Origin: Arthrobacter sp. 131MFCol6.1 | GTDB taxonomy: Bacteria; Actinomycetota; Actinomycetes; Actinomycetales; Micrococcaceae | Direction: 5' to 3' | Length of the DNA stretch: 64,000 nt | Assembly: GCF_000374925.1 (NCBI RefSeq) | Contig: NZ_KB895544.1 | Coordinates: forward strand, 1 to 64,000 | In this document: positions 38,058-46,420 of the stretch, piece by piece | Position numbering within the stretch: position 1 is the first letter of the stretch | Layout of the letters: each line of letters begins with the position of its first letter | Made by a program: the position numbers and the translations under genes | Notes under the pieces: generated by a model | Told to the model about the DNA's origin: nothing | Seen by the model: only the letters and a program-made list of their open reading frames with translations | Databases searched by the model: none

Positions 38058-38903
38058 TTAGGCGAAGTCGGAGACGGCCGGATCCGGACCGATCCGGCCG
38101 GCGTCTTCGGCGGAGCGGTCAAGCCCGTTGATGGCCTGGATGTCGGTCTCGTCGAGGCTAACGTCCAGGGCCGCGTAGTTCTCCCGGATCCGGGACTCGG
38201 TCACCGACTTCGGAATAACCACGTTGCCGATGGCCAGGTGCCACGCGATGACAACCTGGGCCGGGGTGGCGCCGTGCTTGGCGGCAATCTCGGCAATGAC
38301 GGGGCTCTCGAGGAGCTCGCCGCCCTGGCCCAGCGGCGACCACGCCTGGGTGAGGATGCCCTTGGACGTGTTGAATTCGCGCAGGTCGGCCTGGCTGAAG
38401 AACGGGTGCAGTTCGACCTGGTTGATGGCCGGAACCACGCCGGTCTCATCGATCAGGCGCTGCAGCCCCTCCTTGGTGAAGTTGGAGACGCCAATGGTCT
38501 TGACCCGGCCCTGCTTCTGCAGCTCGATGAGGGCCTTCCAGGTGTCAACGTATTTGTCCTGCTTAGGCTGCATCCAGTGGATCAGGTACAGGTCCAGAGT
38601 TTCGAGGCCGAGGCGCTCCATGGATTCCTCGAACGCCTTCAGCGTGGACTCGTAGCCCTGATCCGCGTTCCACAGCTTGGTGGTGATGAAAATTTCCTCG
38701 GGCTTAAGGCCGGAACGCTCAATGGCGCGGCCCACGCCTGCTTCGTTGCCGTAGATCTTTGCCGTGTCGATGTGGCGGAAGCCGGCCTCAAACGCCTGGA
38801 CAACCACCTTTTCGGCCACGTCATCTTCAACCTGCCACACCCCGTAGCCAAGCTGGGGGATGGTGTTTCCGTCATTGAAAGTCAGTTCCGGTGAAAAAGT
38901 CAT
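38058..38903 (-). CDS. aldo/keto reductase
   Basis: 281 residues, NADPH-dependent. The catalytic tetrad Asp-Tyr-Lys-His is visible: DTAKIYGNE (Asp and Tyr), TTKLWN (Lys), LYLIHWM (His). Also present are the family signature around GFRHIDTAKIYGNEAGVG and the cofactor motif IPKSVTESRIRENY. It most resembles the AKR5C-type (2,5-diketo-D-gluconate reductase-like) group with broad aldehyde substrates. Single gene. Confidence 0.92.
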   Translation of the reverse strand: MTFSPELTFNDGNTIPQLGYGVWQVEDDVAEKVVVQAFEAGFRHIDTAKIYGNEAGVGRAIERSGLKPEEIFITTKLWNADQGYESTLKAFEESMERLGLETLDLYLIHWMQPKQDKYVDTWKALIELQKQGRVKTIGVSNFTKEGLQRLIDETGVVPAINQVELHPFFSQADLREFNTSKGILTQAWSPLGQGGELLESPVIAEIAAKHGATPAQVVIAWHLAIGNVVIPKSVTESRIRENYAALDVSLDETDIQAINGLDRSAEDAGRIGPDPAVSDFA

Positions 38904-39064
38904 ATAAGTATCCTGCCAACTTCGGCGCCCTCCGGCCAGCGACAGGGCGCCGCTAAGCTAGGCGCGTAACCGGGAATACCCGGGATTTCAGGGAAATTCT
39001 GGGAATATCGGGAGCACCAACCACGCCGGGACGGTCCTGCGCAAAGACCAATCCGCGAAGCGGC

Positions 39065-39604
39065 TCAGGCCGGCGTCGGCCTGCTGCCGTCGGCCTCGGC
39101 AAGCCGCCGCTCGGCGTCGTGGACCTGTTCCAGCACGGAATCGGCGCGCCGGCGCACCGACGCGGCACCCGCCGGGACCGGCCCCACGGCGAGCCGGAGC
39201 ATCGCGGCCGCCTCGGCCGTCATGGCCAGCGAATTGCCTGCCGTCGACAAGGCCCGGTGAACGCCTGCCAGGGGTCCCGGGATATCCAATCCGTTGCTGG
39301 GAAACCGTCGCTGGGCCTCCACGCAGACCACCCTGACCCGGGGCGCGAGTGCGGAGAGCTGGTTGGCGATCTCGACGAGTTCGCCGTACAGCGCCTCGTC
39401 CTCGACCCCCTCGAGGACCTGGTGGTAGCGGTCAAGTCCGCGGTTGAACCGGTCATGGGCGCGCCGCCAGAGCCCTTTGCCGAGTTCGGCGTCGTCTCTG
39501 CGGCCCTGCAGTGCTGCGCTGAAGAAGCCCAAGGTCGCGCTAAAGGTACTGGCCCGGACCGTGGTCCGGGTCCATGGGTTCGGGCGGCTCCGAGGGATCA
39601 GCAC
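39065..39604 (-). CDS. unknown protein downstream of and overlapping bpa
   Basis: Up to 179 residues, helical, with HDRFNRGLDRYHQVLEGVEDEALYGELVEIANQLSALAPRVRVVCVEAQRRFP and an Ala-rich C terminus. The ATG at 39604 lies inside bpa and gives a 65-bp overlap. The well-formed part starts near TFSATLGFFSA, so a start closer to the bpa stop (for example the TTG at 39532) is possible. No ribosome site settles this. Placement suggests co-expression with Bpa; function unknown. Confidence 0.7.
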   Translation of the reverse strand: MLIPRSRPNPWTRTTVRASTFSATLGFFSAALQGRRDDAELGKGLWRRAHDRFNRGLDRYHQVLEGVEDEALYGELVEIANQLSALAPRVRVVCVEAQRRFPSNGLDIPGPLAGVHRALSTAGNSLAMTAEAAAMLRLAVGPVPAGAASVRRRADSVLEQVHDAERRLAEADGSRPTPA

Positions 39605-40217
39605 CGCGACGCGGTGCTGCGGCCCGGACCGGTTCGCCGTTCTCCCCGATGATGACGCCCGGCGCGATCACTGTTCCTGGGGGCAGCTGGCGCAGCTGCA
39701 TCTGGGCGTAGGCGTGCTCCCTGGCGGCGTGCTGCGCCGCGATGGCCGTCTGGATGCCGTGGAAGAGTCCCTCAAGCCAGCCGACCAGCTGGGCCTGGGC
39801 TATCCTCAGTTCCGCGTCGGAGGGGGTGGCGTTCTCCGGAAAGGGAAGGTTGATCCGTTCGAGCTCCTCAACGAGCTCCGGGGCCAGGCCGTCCTCGAGT
39901 TCCTTGATGGAACGGTCGTGGATTTCAGCCAGCCGGACGCGGGCCGCGTCGTCCAGCGGCGCGGACCTCACCTCGTCCAGCAGCTGCTTGACCATCGTGC
40001 CGATCCGCATGACCTTCGCGGGTTGGTCCACGAGGTCCTGAAGTTCGCTGCCCCGGGGCGGCCTGGGCCCGGCACTGGATCCATCGGCGCGGCCGGACGG
40101 CACTGCAGCCGGTGAGGCCAAGGGCGTACCGGGCAGGGCGTCATCCAGGGGCGTGCCTTCGACGGGCACGTCGTCCGCAGTTTGGGCGCCGGACTGAGTG
40201 TCGTGCTGATCGCTCAT
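39540..40217 (-). CDS. bpa: bacterial proteasome activator Bpa (PafE)
   Basis: 225 residues. The core helices (SELQDLVDQPAKVMRIGTMVKQLLDEVR; RIAQAQLVGWLEGLFHGIQTAI) form the DUF2587 ring-building domain, and the protein ends in GQYL, the exact HbYX-like C terminus that docks into and opens the 20S proteasome in mycobacteria. The N-terminal 55 residues are disordered. Bpa feeds unfolded, Pup-independent substrates to the proteasome; its presence implies prcBA elsewhere in the genome. Confidence 0.93.
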   Translation of the reverse strand: MSDQHDTQSGAQTADDVPVEGTPLDDALPGTPLASPAAVPSGRADGSSAGPRPPRGSELQDLVDQPAKVMRIGTMVKQLLDEVRSAPLDDAARVRLAEIHDRSIKELEDGLAPELVEELERINLPFPENATPSDAELRIAQAQLVGWLEGLFHGIQTAIAAQHAAREHAYAQMQLRQLPPGTVIAPGVIIGENGEPVRAAAPRRGADPSEPPEPMDPDHGPGQYL

Positions 40218-40349
40218 GGCTTCATACTCTCACGCGCCCGGCGGCGCGGACCCGGCGTCCGCCGGAAGCGGAAGGGGCGGCGCCGGACACTCTCGTGCCC
40301 AACACCGACCCCTCCCCCGGCCAGAGCGGCACCCGCTCCGCAACACAGC

Positions 40350-40541
40350 TCAGCAGCACCGCCCTTGCGGGTTGGTGTCCTGCCGGTCGGTCTTCTCACG
40401 CCAAAACTCCCGCTCCGTCAGGGGAGGGTCGGTGTGTCCAGAGGCCTCATGGTGCTCCAGGTACTTTTTGTAGGCGTCGGCGCCCAGCACCCCGCCGAGG
40501 TACCCGGCAAACCCGCGGAAGCCGGCAAGGACCGCGTTCAC
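40350..40541 (-). CDS. YbdD/YjiX family protein
   Basis: 63 residues from the GTG at 40541, which has GGAG about 7 bp upstream; the longer frame overlaps cstA. Family pattern: GFRGFAGYLGGVLGADAYKKYLEHHEASGH and PLTEREFWREKTDRQDTNPQGRCC, ending in the characteristic double Cys. YbdD/YjiX proteins are encoded directly after cstA/btsT and are needed for pyruvate uptake by the transporter in E. coli. Here it follows cstA by 13 bp. Confidence 0.88.
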   Translation of the reverse strand: MNAVLAGFRGFAGYLGGVLGADAYKKYLEHHEASGHTDPPLTEREFWREKTDRQDTNPQGRCC

Positions 40542-40554
40542 GCCCGGCTCCGCA

Positions 40555-42897
40555 TCAATGGTGCCCGGACTTTTCGAGCCGCTCTCCGGTCGGGAGTTGG
40601 TTCCACGCGGCCGCGAGGTCACGCTCCGCCGCCGTGGGGACAAACCCTGCCGGGGCGAAGACACGGGAAGCCTGCGCGGGGTCTTCGTTCTCGGCGTTGG
40701 GCAGCCCCGCGGCCGTGTTCCGCAGGGCCTTGATGGTTGCCATTACTGCCGTGATGATGACGATGATGCTCAGCACCACGAAGACGATCGAGAGCCATCC
40801 CTGGATCATCGTGTTGCGGACCACCGCCTCCATGGCGGCCTGGGTCTTGGCGGTGCCGAAGGACGTCTTGCCGTCCGCCAGCGCCTTGGTGAAGGCAGCA
40901 TTGTTGGCGAAGTAGCCCACCGCCGGAACGGGCGAGAAGATCTTGTAGAAGCTCGCCGTGATGGTCACGACGGCGGCGAACGCCAGCGGCGCCGCCACGA
41001 TCCACAGGTACTTCGGGGCGGTGCGTTTGGCAGCAATGGCCAGGCAGACCGAGAGGGCGATGGCCGCGAGCAGCTGGTTGGCGATCCCGAACAGCGGGAA
41101 CAGGGTGTTGATGCCGCCCAGCGGGTCGGTGACGCCCATCAGCAGGACCGCGCCCCAGGCGGCCACCATGATGGCGGTGCAGAGCCAGGCGCCCGGGCGC
41201 CAGGAGTGCTCCTTGAACTTCGGGACGAAGTTGCCGATCGAGTCCTGGAGCATGAAGCGGGCAACGCGGGTGCCGGCGTCGACGGCCGTGAGGATGAAGA
41301 GGGCCTCGAACATGATGGCGAAGTGGTACCAGAAAGCCATCATCGCGGTGCCGCCGATGAACTGCTGCATGATGTGGGCAAGGCCGACGGCGAGGGTGGG
41401 CGCCCCGCCCGAGCGCGACACGATGCTTTGCTCCCCCACGTCCTTGGCCGTCTGCGCGAGATCACCGGCCGTGATGTTGACGCCGGACAGGCCCAGGCTG
41501 TTGACCCACGCGGCCGCGGTCTCGACGGTCCCGCCGGTCAGCGCCACAGGGGCGTTCATGGCGAAGTAGATGCCGCGGTCAATGGAGATTGCGGCCACGA
41601 GGGCCATGATGGCCACGAAGGACTCCATGAGCATGCCGCCGTAGCCGATCAGGCGCGTCTGGCGCTCCTTCTCGATCAGCTTCGGCGTGGTGCCGGAGGC
41701 GATCAGCGCGTGGAACCCGGACAGTGCGCCGCAGGCGATTGTGACGAACAGGAACGGGAAGAGGGCGCCGGAGAACACCGGACCGTTGTCCCGGCCGGCG
41801 AACTCGCTGAAGGCCGGCACGGTGATTTCGGGGCGGACCACGATGATGGCCAGGGCCAGCATCACGATCACGCCGATCTTCATGAACGTGGAGAGATAGT
41901 CGCGGGGGGCCAGGAGCAGCCACACGGGCAGGATTGCTGCGATGAAGCCGTAGACGATGAGGCCCCACGCGATGGTGACCTTGTCCAGGTGGAAGAACGC
42001 GGCACCCCATTCGGTGCCCGCCACGGCACCGCCGCCGATGATGGCGGCCATGAGCAGCACGAAACCGATCAGGGACACCTCCATGACCTTGCCCGGCCGG
42101 ATGAAGCGCAAGTACACGCCCATGAAGAGGGCGATCGGGATGGTCATGCCCACCGAGAAGACGCCCCAGGGGCTCTCGCCGAGGGCGTTGACAACCACCA
42201 GGGCGAGGATGGCGACGATGATCACCATAATGAGCAGGGTCGCGACGAGGGCGGCCGTGCCGCCGATGACGCCGAGTTCCTCGCGGGCCATCTGGCCCAG
42301 GGAACGGCCGCCGCGGCGCATGGAGAAGAACAGGACCAGGTAATCCTGGACGGCACCGGCAAGGACGACGCCGATGATGATCCAGATCGTGCCGGGCAGG
42401 TAGCCCATCTGGGCCGCGATGACCGGGCCCACCAGGGGGCCGGCGCCGGCGATAGCGGCGAAGTGGTGGCCGAAGAGGACGTTGCGGTCCGTGCGGACGT
42501 AGTCCTTGCCGTCGGCCTTGTATTCGGCCGGGGTGGCCCGGCGGTCATTGGGCTTGGTCAGGTAACGCTCAATGACCTTGGAGTAGAAGCGGTAGCCGAT
42601 CAGGTAGGTGCAGACCGACGCGAAAACAAACCAGATGGCGTTGACGGTCTCGCCGCGGACGATTGCGAGCATGAACCAGGCGACGCCGCCCAGCAGCGCG
42701 ATGGCCGCCCACAGCGCGATCTTGGCGGGCGTCCAGGTGCGGTCCGCGGCGTCGCGGACGGACTCATCCACCGACGTCGGCGGGAGGGACGGGTCCGGAA
42801 CGACCCCGTCGTCGAGTTGTGCGGTGCCGTGCGTGCTGGCGCCTCGCATGCTCCCGTGCGTGCTGTCGCCTTGTGTGCCATCTGGCATTGTGCCCAT
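40555..42897 (-). CDS. cstA: carbon starvation protein CstA (pyruvate/peptide transporter)
   Basis: 780 residues from the ATG at 42897, chosen because AAGGAGGAGAC lies immediately upstream; an upstream GTG extends the frame 19 codons. Many transmembrane helices; family motifs include GKDYVRTDRNVLFGHHFAAIAGAGPLVGP, GYLPGTIWIIIGVVLAGAVQDYLVLFFSMRRGGRSLGQMA and FPFLFVTIACGALSGFHAL. CstA/BtsT proteins import pyruvate or peptides during carbon starvation. Operon with ybdD. The N-terminal about 55 residues are hydrophilic and variable. Confidence 0.93.
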   Translation of the reverse strand: MGTMPDGTQGDSTHGSMRGASTHGTAQLDDGVVPDPSLPPTSVDESVRDAADRTWTPAKIALWAAIALLGGVAWFMLAIVRGETVNAIWFVFASVCTYLIGYRFYSKVIERYLTKPNDRRATPAEYKADGKDYVRTDRNVLFGHHFAAIAGAGPLVGPVIAAQMGYLPGTIWIIIGVVLAGAVQDYLVLFFSMRRGGRSLGQMAREELGVIGGTAALVATLLIMVIIVAILALVVVNALGESPWGVFSVGMTIPIALFMGVYLRFIRPGKVMEVSLIGFVLLMAAIIGGGAVAGTEWGAAFFHLDKVTIAWGLIVYGFIAAILPVWLLLAPRDYLSTFMKIGVIVMLALAIIVVRPEITVPAFSEFAGRDNGPVFSGALFPFLFVTIACGALSGFHALIASGTTPKLIEKERQTRLIGYGGMLMESFVAIMALVAAISIDRGIYFAMNAPVALTGGTVETAAAWVNSLGLSGVNITAGDLAQTAKDVGEQSIVSRSGGAPTLAVGLAHIMQQFIGGTAMMAFWYHFAIMFEALFILTAVDAGTRVARFMLQDSIGNFVPKFKEHSWRPGAWLCTAIMVAAWGAVLLMGVTDPLGGINTLFPLFGIANQLLAAIALSVCLAIAAKRTAPKYLWIVAAPLAFAAVVTITASFYKIFSPVPAVGYFANNAAFTKALADGKTSFGTAKTQAAMEAVVRNTMIQGWLSIVFVVLSIIVIITAVMATIKALRNTAAGLPNAENEDPAQASRVFAPAGFVPTAAERDLAAAWNQLPTGERLEKSGHH

Positions 42898-43029
42898 GTC
42901 TCCTCCTTGAGAAACCCAACGGGCAGTCCACCGGTACAGAACTGCCCCCCGCACCCTACCAATGCGGGCGGGCCCGGGCGGCAGTCCTGCGCCCGGCGGT
43001 GGGGATTGCGCGACGAGCGGTCGGCCGCG

Positions 43030-43566
43030 CTACGCCTGGAGGTTGCTGAGCTGCATGAGGCGGGCCTCGCAGAGGTCCAGCCAGCGCACTTCGGCTTCGG
43101 TCTGGAAGATGAGGGAGTCCAGCACCAGGAGCCTGGCGGTGTCGGCCGGGCGCTGGAGTGCGGCCGTGTCGCGGCGGGACTTGGTGTAGTCCTGCAGCGC
43201 CCGGATGGATACCGCCCGCTGTGCCTGGATGATGGCGCCGACGTCGGTCCCGGGAATCGTCAGGCCGAGGGCGAGCTTGATGGCCAGCTCATTCCGGGGC
43301 GGATTCGCGCGGGACACCGGGGCCATGAACCAGGCGCCGACCTCAGTCCGGCCGGCCGTCGTGATGCTGTAGATGACGTGCCCGTCGCCGTCGCCGCCGT
43401 CTTTGCGGACCAGCCCGTCGCGTTCCAGCCGGTCCAGGGTGGTGTAGACCTGCCCGATGTTCAGCGGCCAGGAGGATCCGGTGCGGTCCTCGAATTCGGT
43501 CCTGAGCTGATAGCCGTAGCGCGGGCGGTCCTGCAAGAGGGCGAGGAGACTGTGACGGATAGACAT
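43030..43566 (-). CDS. PadR-family transcriptional regulator
   Basis: 178 residues. N-terminal winged helix (HSLLALLQDRPRYGYQL...TGSSWPLNIGQVYTTLDRLERDGLVRK) and the Vir-like C-terminal dimerisation helices (ALQDYTKSRRDTAAL; EVRWLDLCEARL). PadR proteins repress their own gene and adjacent efflux genes, releasing DNA on binding phenolic or drug ligands. Neighbours are cstA downstream and a quinone oxidoreductase upstream; a palindrome at 43606-43631 precedes the gene. Confidence 0.9.
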   Translation of the reverse strand: MSIRHSLLALLQDRPRYGYQLRTEFEDRTGSSWPLNIGQVYTTLDRLERDGLVRKDGGDGDGHVIYSITTAGRTEVGAWFMAPVSRANPPRNELAIKLALGLTIPGTDVGAIIQAQRAVSIRALQDYTKSRRDTAALQRPADTARLLVLDSLIFQTEAEVRWLDLCEARLMQLSNLQA

Positions 43567-43605
43567 GGCGCCCCCCGGAATCGCGAATTCACGAAATCAC
43601 ACAGC

Positions 43606-43631
43606 ATACACGCGCCCCAAGACGCGTGTAT
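43606..43631. promoter_or_regulatory. putative PadR operator
   Basis: Inverted arms ATACACGCG (43606-43614) and CGCGTGTAT (43623-43631), separated by 8 bp, about 40 bp upstream of padR. An additional ATACCGCGTAT (43630-43640) overlaps the right arm. The ATAC...GTAT pattern matches known PadR-type operators. Autorepression is inferred. Confidence 0.65.
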
Positions 43632-43743
43632 ACCGCGTATGGACCTACGTTATCGTCATTGTTGCCCCGGCCGCAAAACATTGCATACTCCGACCGGAAT
43701 AAGTAGGCCCCGACCTGCGGTTTAAGCCGGATCCGGCTTCCCC

Positions 43744-44727
43744 CTACATGACCAGCAGGACCTTGCCCACGTGGTCGCCGGAATCGAAATAGGCGTGTGC
43801 GGCGGCGACCTGGTCCAGCGGGAAGGTCTTGGCCACGAGGGGCCTGATCCTGCCGTCGGTCAGCATCGGCCACACGGCGTCGCGGACGGCGTTCATGATC
43901 ACGGTCTTTTCCTCGACCGGGCGGGGACGCAGCGCTGTGGCGATGATGGCGGCCCGCTTCCGCAGCAGCTGGCCAAGGTCCAGTTCCGCCTTCGCACCGC
44001 CCTGCAGCCCGATCACCACGAGGCGTCCGTAGTCGGCGAGCGCATCGATGTTCTGCTCGAGGTACTTGGCGCCGACGACGTCGAGGATGACGTCCGCGCC
44101 TTTGCCGCCGTTTTGCGCGCGCAGGCTCGCCGGGAAACTCTCCTCCGCGTAGTTGATGGCGATGTCCGCCCCGAGGAAGGCCTTGGCGGTGCCGACCTTT
44201 TCCGCGTTCCCGGCCGTCGTGGCAACCCGGGCGCCCATGGCCTTGGCAAGCTGGATGGCCATGGTTCCGATGCCGCCCGTGGCTCCGTGGATGAGGACAG
44301 TTTCGCCCGGCTGCAGCTGCGCCGTCATGATCAGGTTGGAATAGACCGTCGCCGCGACCTCGGGCAACGATGCCGCCGTGACCAGATCCACGCCGTCGGG
44401 GATCCTCAGGACCTGGCCCGCGGGCACGGCCACCTGCTGGGCATAGCCGCCGCCGGCGAGCAGCGCCACCACCTTGTCCCCCACGGAAAACGCCTTGGTA
44501 ACGCCCGGGCCGAACCCTGCAATCCGGCCGGAGACCTCCAACCCGGGGATCTCGGAGGCGCCCGGGGGCGGCGGGTAGAAGCCCCTGCGCTGCTGGACGT
44601 CGGCACGGTTAAGGCCCGCGGCCACGACGTCGATCAGCACCTCGCCGGGGCCGGCCACCGGGGACTGGACCTCACGGACTTCCAGGACCTCGGGTCCGCC
44701 GGGCTCTGAGATATAGACAGCCTTCAT
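43744..44727 (-). CDS. NAD(P)H quinone oxidoreductase (zeta-crystallin/QOR family)
   Basis: 327 residues from the ATG at 44727 (GGGAG upstream); the open frame continues 37 codons further without homology. MDR superfamily: MKAVYISEPGGPEVLEVREV, AGLNRADVQQRRGFYPPPPGAS, Rossmann motif ILIHGATGGIGTMAIQLAKAMG-type loop, and a C-terminal FPLDQVAAAHAYFDSGDHVGKVLL. No zinc-binding Cys cluster, consistent with the NADPH:quinone reductase class rather than alcohol dehydrogenases. Upstream of padR. Confidence 0.9.
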   Translation of the reverse strand: MKAVYISEPGGPEVLEVREVQSPVAGPGEVLIDVVAAGLNRADVQQRRGFYPPPPGASEIPGLEVSGRIAGFGPGVTKAFSVGDKVVALLAGGGYAQQVAVPAGQVLRIPDGVDLVTAASLPEVAATVYSNLIMTAQLQPGETVLIHGATGGIGTMAIQLAKAMGARVATTAGNAEKVGTAKAFLGADIAINYAEESFPASLRAQNGGKGADVILDVVGAKYLEQNIDALADYGRLVVIGLQGGAKAELDLGQLLRKRAAIIATALRPRPVEEKTVIMNAVRDAVWPMLTDGRIRPLVAKTFPLDQVAAAHAYFDSGDHVGKVLLVM

Positions 44728-44890
44728 GGAGCACTCCCGATTCCTAACTGGCTCCGCGCACGTTCGCCGCGATCGCCAGGTCCGATCAACATCACTCCCC
44801 AGAATATGGCGGGGAGCTGCACACGTCCGCAAGCGCACCGTGTTTATGGTTTTTGTGGCAGCCGACTGCCTATGAAAGACTACTCGTTAG

Positions 44891-44978
44891 GGAAGGTTGT
44901 CCGAGCGGCCGATGGAGCTGGTCTTGAAAACCAGTGTGCGGTAACCCCGTACCAAGAGTTCGAATCTCTTACCTTCCG
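44891..44978 (+). tRNA. tRNA-Ser (anticodon UGA)
   Basis: An 88-nt class II cloverleaf: acceptor GGAAGGT/ACCTTCC, anticodon stem CTGGT/ACCAG with loop CTTGAAA (anticodon TGA), a long variable arm typical of Ser, T loop TTCGAAT, discriminator G. CCA is not encoded. Confidence 0.96.
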
Positions 44979-45006
44979 CGGGAGCGCAGATCTTGCGCGG
45001 TTCTAG

Positions 45007-45048
45007 AGGCCGGCCCGGGGCGATCGAAAGATCGTTCCGGCCGGCCTT
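45007..45048 (+). terminator. hairpin after tRNA-Ser(UGA)
   Basis: A long GC-rich stem with a GAAA tetraloop: the 5' arm starts AGGCCGGCC and the 3' arm ends GGCCGGCCTT, with CGATC-GAAA-GATCG at the tip. Only two T residues follow, so termination is likely but weaker. Confidence 0.55.
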
Positions 45049-45067
45049 ACTCGTCCCCCGGCCCGGA

Positions 45068-45244
45068 GTGAACCTCCTCACCAGGCTCAGAATCATCATC
45101 CTGGCAACGGGGAACGGCGGGCTCACCACGAGTGCCCTTTTCAACAACCCCGCGTTCCCGACCCGGGCCGCCGCTAGAGCCTGGATGGCAACCGACCAAT
45201 ACGCCCAGCTTAAGGCGCTGCTCATCAGCCTGAACTACGTTTAA
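45068..45244 (+). CDS. possible small ORF after tRNA-Ser
   Basis: 58 residues from a GTG at 45068 (VNLLTRLRIIILATGNGGLTTS...LISLNYV). The coding character (hydrophobic and polar pattern, FNNPAFPTRAAARAWMATDQYAQLKALL) looks more protein-like than typical shadows in this GC-rich DNA. No strong ribosome site and no recognised family. It could be a decayed gene remnant. Low confidence. Confidence 0.35.
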   Translation: MNLLTRLRIIILATGNGGLTTSALFNNPAFPTRAAARAWMATDQYAQLKALLISLNYV

Positions 45245-45300
45245 GGCAACTCCGGCGCCGGGTAACACGCTCTCTGGCGGGCACGAAACGTGCCCTCCCG

Positions 45301-46188
45301 TCAGCTGGTTGCCCGGCTCCGTTCGGTGGTGGCGTCTTCGCCTGCACTCCAGCTGGCCAGGAGGTGCAGCCGTTCGGCTGAGGGCGAGCCCGGCTCGGCG
45401 GTGTAGACCAAGAGGACCAGGCCCGGCTCCGCGGTGATCGCAAGTTCCTCGTAGGCCAGCGTGAGTTCGCCGGCCACGGGGTGGTGAAAGCGTTTGGTGC
45501 CGGACCCGTGGGTTCGCACATTATGGGCGCCCCACAGTGTCCGAAACGTCTCACTGCGGGTCGACAGTTCGCCGACCAGGTCCTGCATGGTGCGGTCGTG
45601 GGGGTCGCGGCCGGCTTCAGCGCGCATGATGCCGACGCACATCTCAGCGAACAAGTCCCAGTCGGGGTAGAAGTCGCGCGAGGCGGGGTCAAGGAACTGG
45701 AACCGCGCCAGGTTTGGGGTTCGGCCGCCGTCCCCGATCACCGGAGAGTAGAACGCCCGGCCCAACGCGTTCGTCGCGAGCAAGTTCTGGTACGGGTCGC
45801 GAACGAATGCGACGCCCTCGGTGATCGCTTCCAGCGCCCACTGGAGGCTCAGACGCGACCCGGCCTGGACGGTCGCGCGCCTGCGCGACCGCCCAGGGGC
45901 CGGGATGCCGTCTGCGGCGCGGGCCAGGTCGAACAAGTGCGCACGCTCGGTGTCGTCAAGCCGGAGGGCACGGGCGATGGATTCGAGCACGGAAGAGGAC
46001 GCACCGGCGATGGAACCGCGCTCCAGCTTGGCGTAATACTCCACGCTGACGTCGGCGAGGACCGCAACCTCGCTGCGCCTCAATCCAGCCACCCGTCGGT
46101 TCGAGCCTGCCGCGAGGCCCGCTTCTGCCGGCGTGAGTCGTGCACGGCGCGACATCAGGAACTCACGCACTTCACCCCGGTTATCCAT
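45301..46188 (-). CDS. MmyB-type XRE transcriptional regulator
   Basis: 295 residues. N-terminal helix-turn-helix (about 10-75: GLRRSEVAVLADVSVEYYAKLERG) and the MmyB-like ligand-binding domain (LLATNALGRAFYSPVI; FFAEM-type DWDLFAEMCVGIMRAEAGRDPHD; THGSGTKRFHHPVAGELTLAYEEL). The C-terminal domain has a PAS-like fold that binds a hydrophobic ligand in related proteins. Such regulators usually sit beside oxidoreductases or exporters that they control; here the divergent MFS gene at 46421 is the likely target. Confidence 0.9.
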   Translation of the reverse strand: MDNRGEVREFLMSRRARLTPAEAGLAAGSNRRVAGLRRSEVAVLADVSVEYYAKLERGSIAGASSSVLESIARALRLDDTERAHLFDLARAADGIPAPGRSRRRATVQAGSRLSLQWALEAITEGVAFVRDPYQNLLATNALGRAFYSPVIGDGGRTPNLARFQFLDPASRDFYPDWDLFAEMCVGIMRAEAGRDPHDRTMQDLVGELSTRSETFRTLWGAHNVRTHGSGTKRFHHPVAGELTLAYEELAITAEPGLVLLVYTAEPGSPSAERLHLLASWSAGEDATTERSRATS

Positions 46189-46420
46189 GCATCAAGGGTA
46201 AATCGCTGCGGCCGCACAAGGGGTTCCCTCCCGGTACACGTCTCATCGGGGACTCCCCCGCCCGCGAAAATCGGGCTTGACTGGCCGGAGGGTTGAGCAG
46301 TGCTTCCCGGCCTGCGGAACGGTTGACGCCGTCGGGCGACGCGCCACTTCCTGTGGCTGCGCAGCCGCGCTCGACCAACCCCAACGGTGAGGCATTACCG
46401 CCACGCACGAAAGGAACCGC

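Noticed and set aside
40558..43725. 1055-codon plus-strand frame opposite cstA and padR
   Set aside because: Composition is Asp/His/Gln-rich shadow coding typical of high-GC DNA, and it is antisense to two clear genes.
30845..45000. Integrated island bounded by tRNA-Thr and tRNA-Ser
   Set aside because: No integrase, no duplicated tRNA 3' end, and it contains core genes (bpa, cstA).
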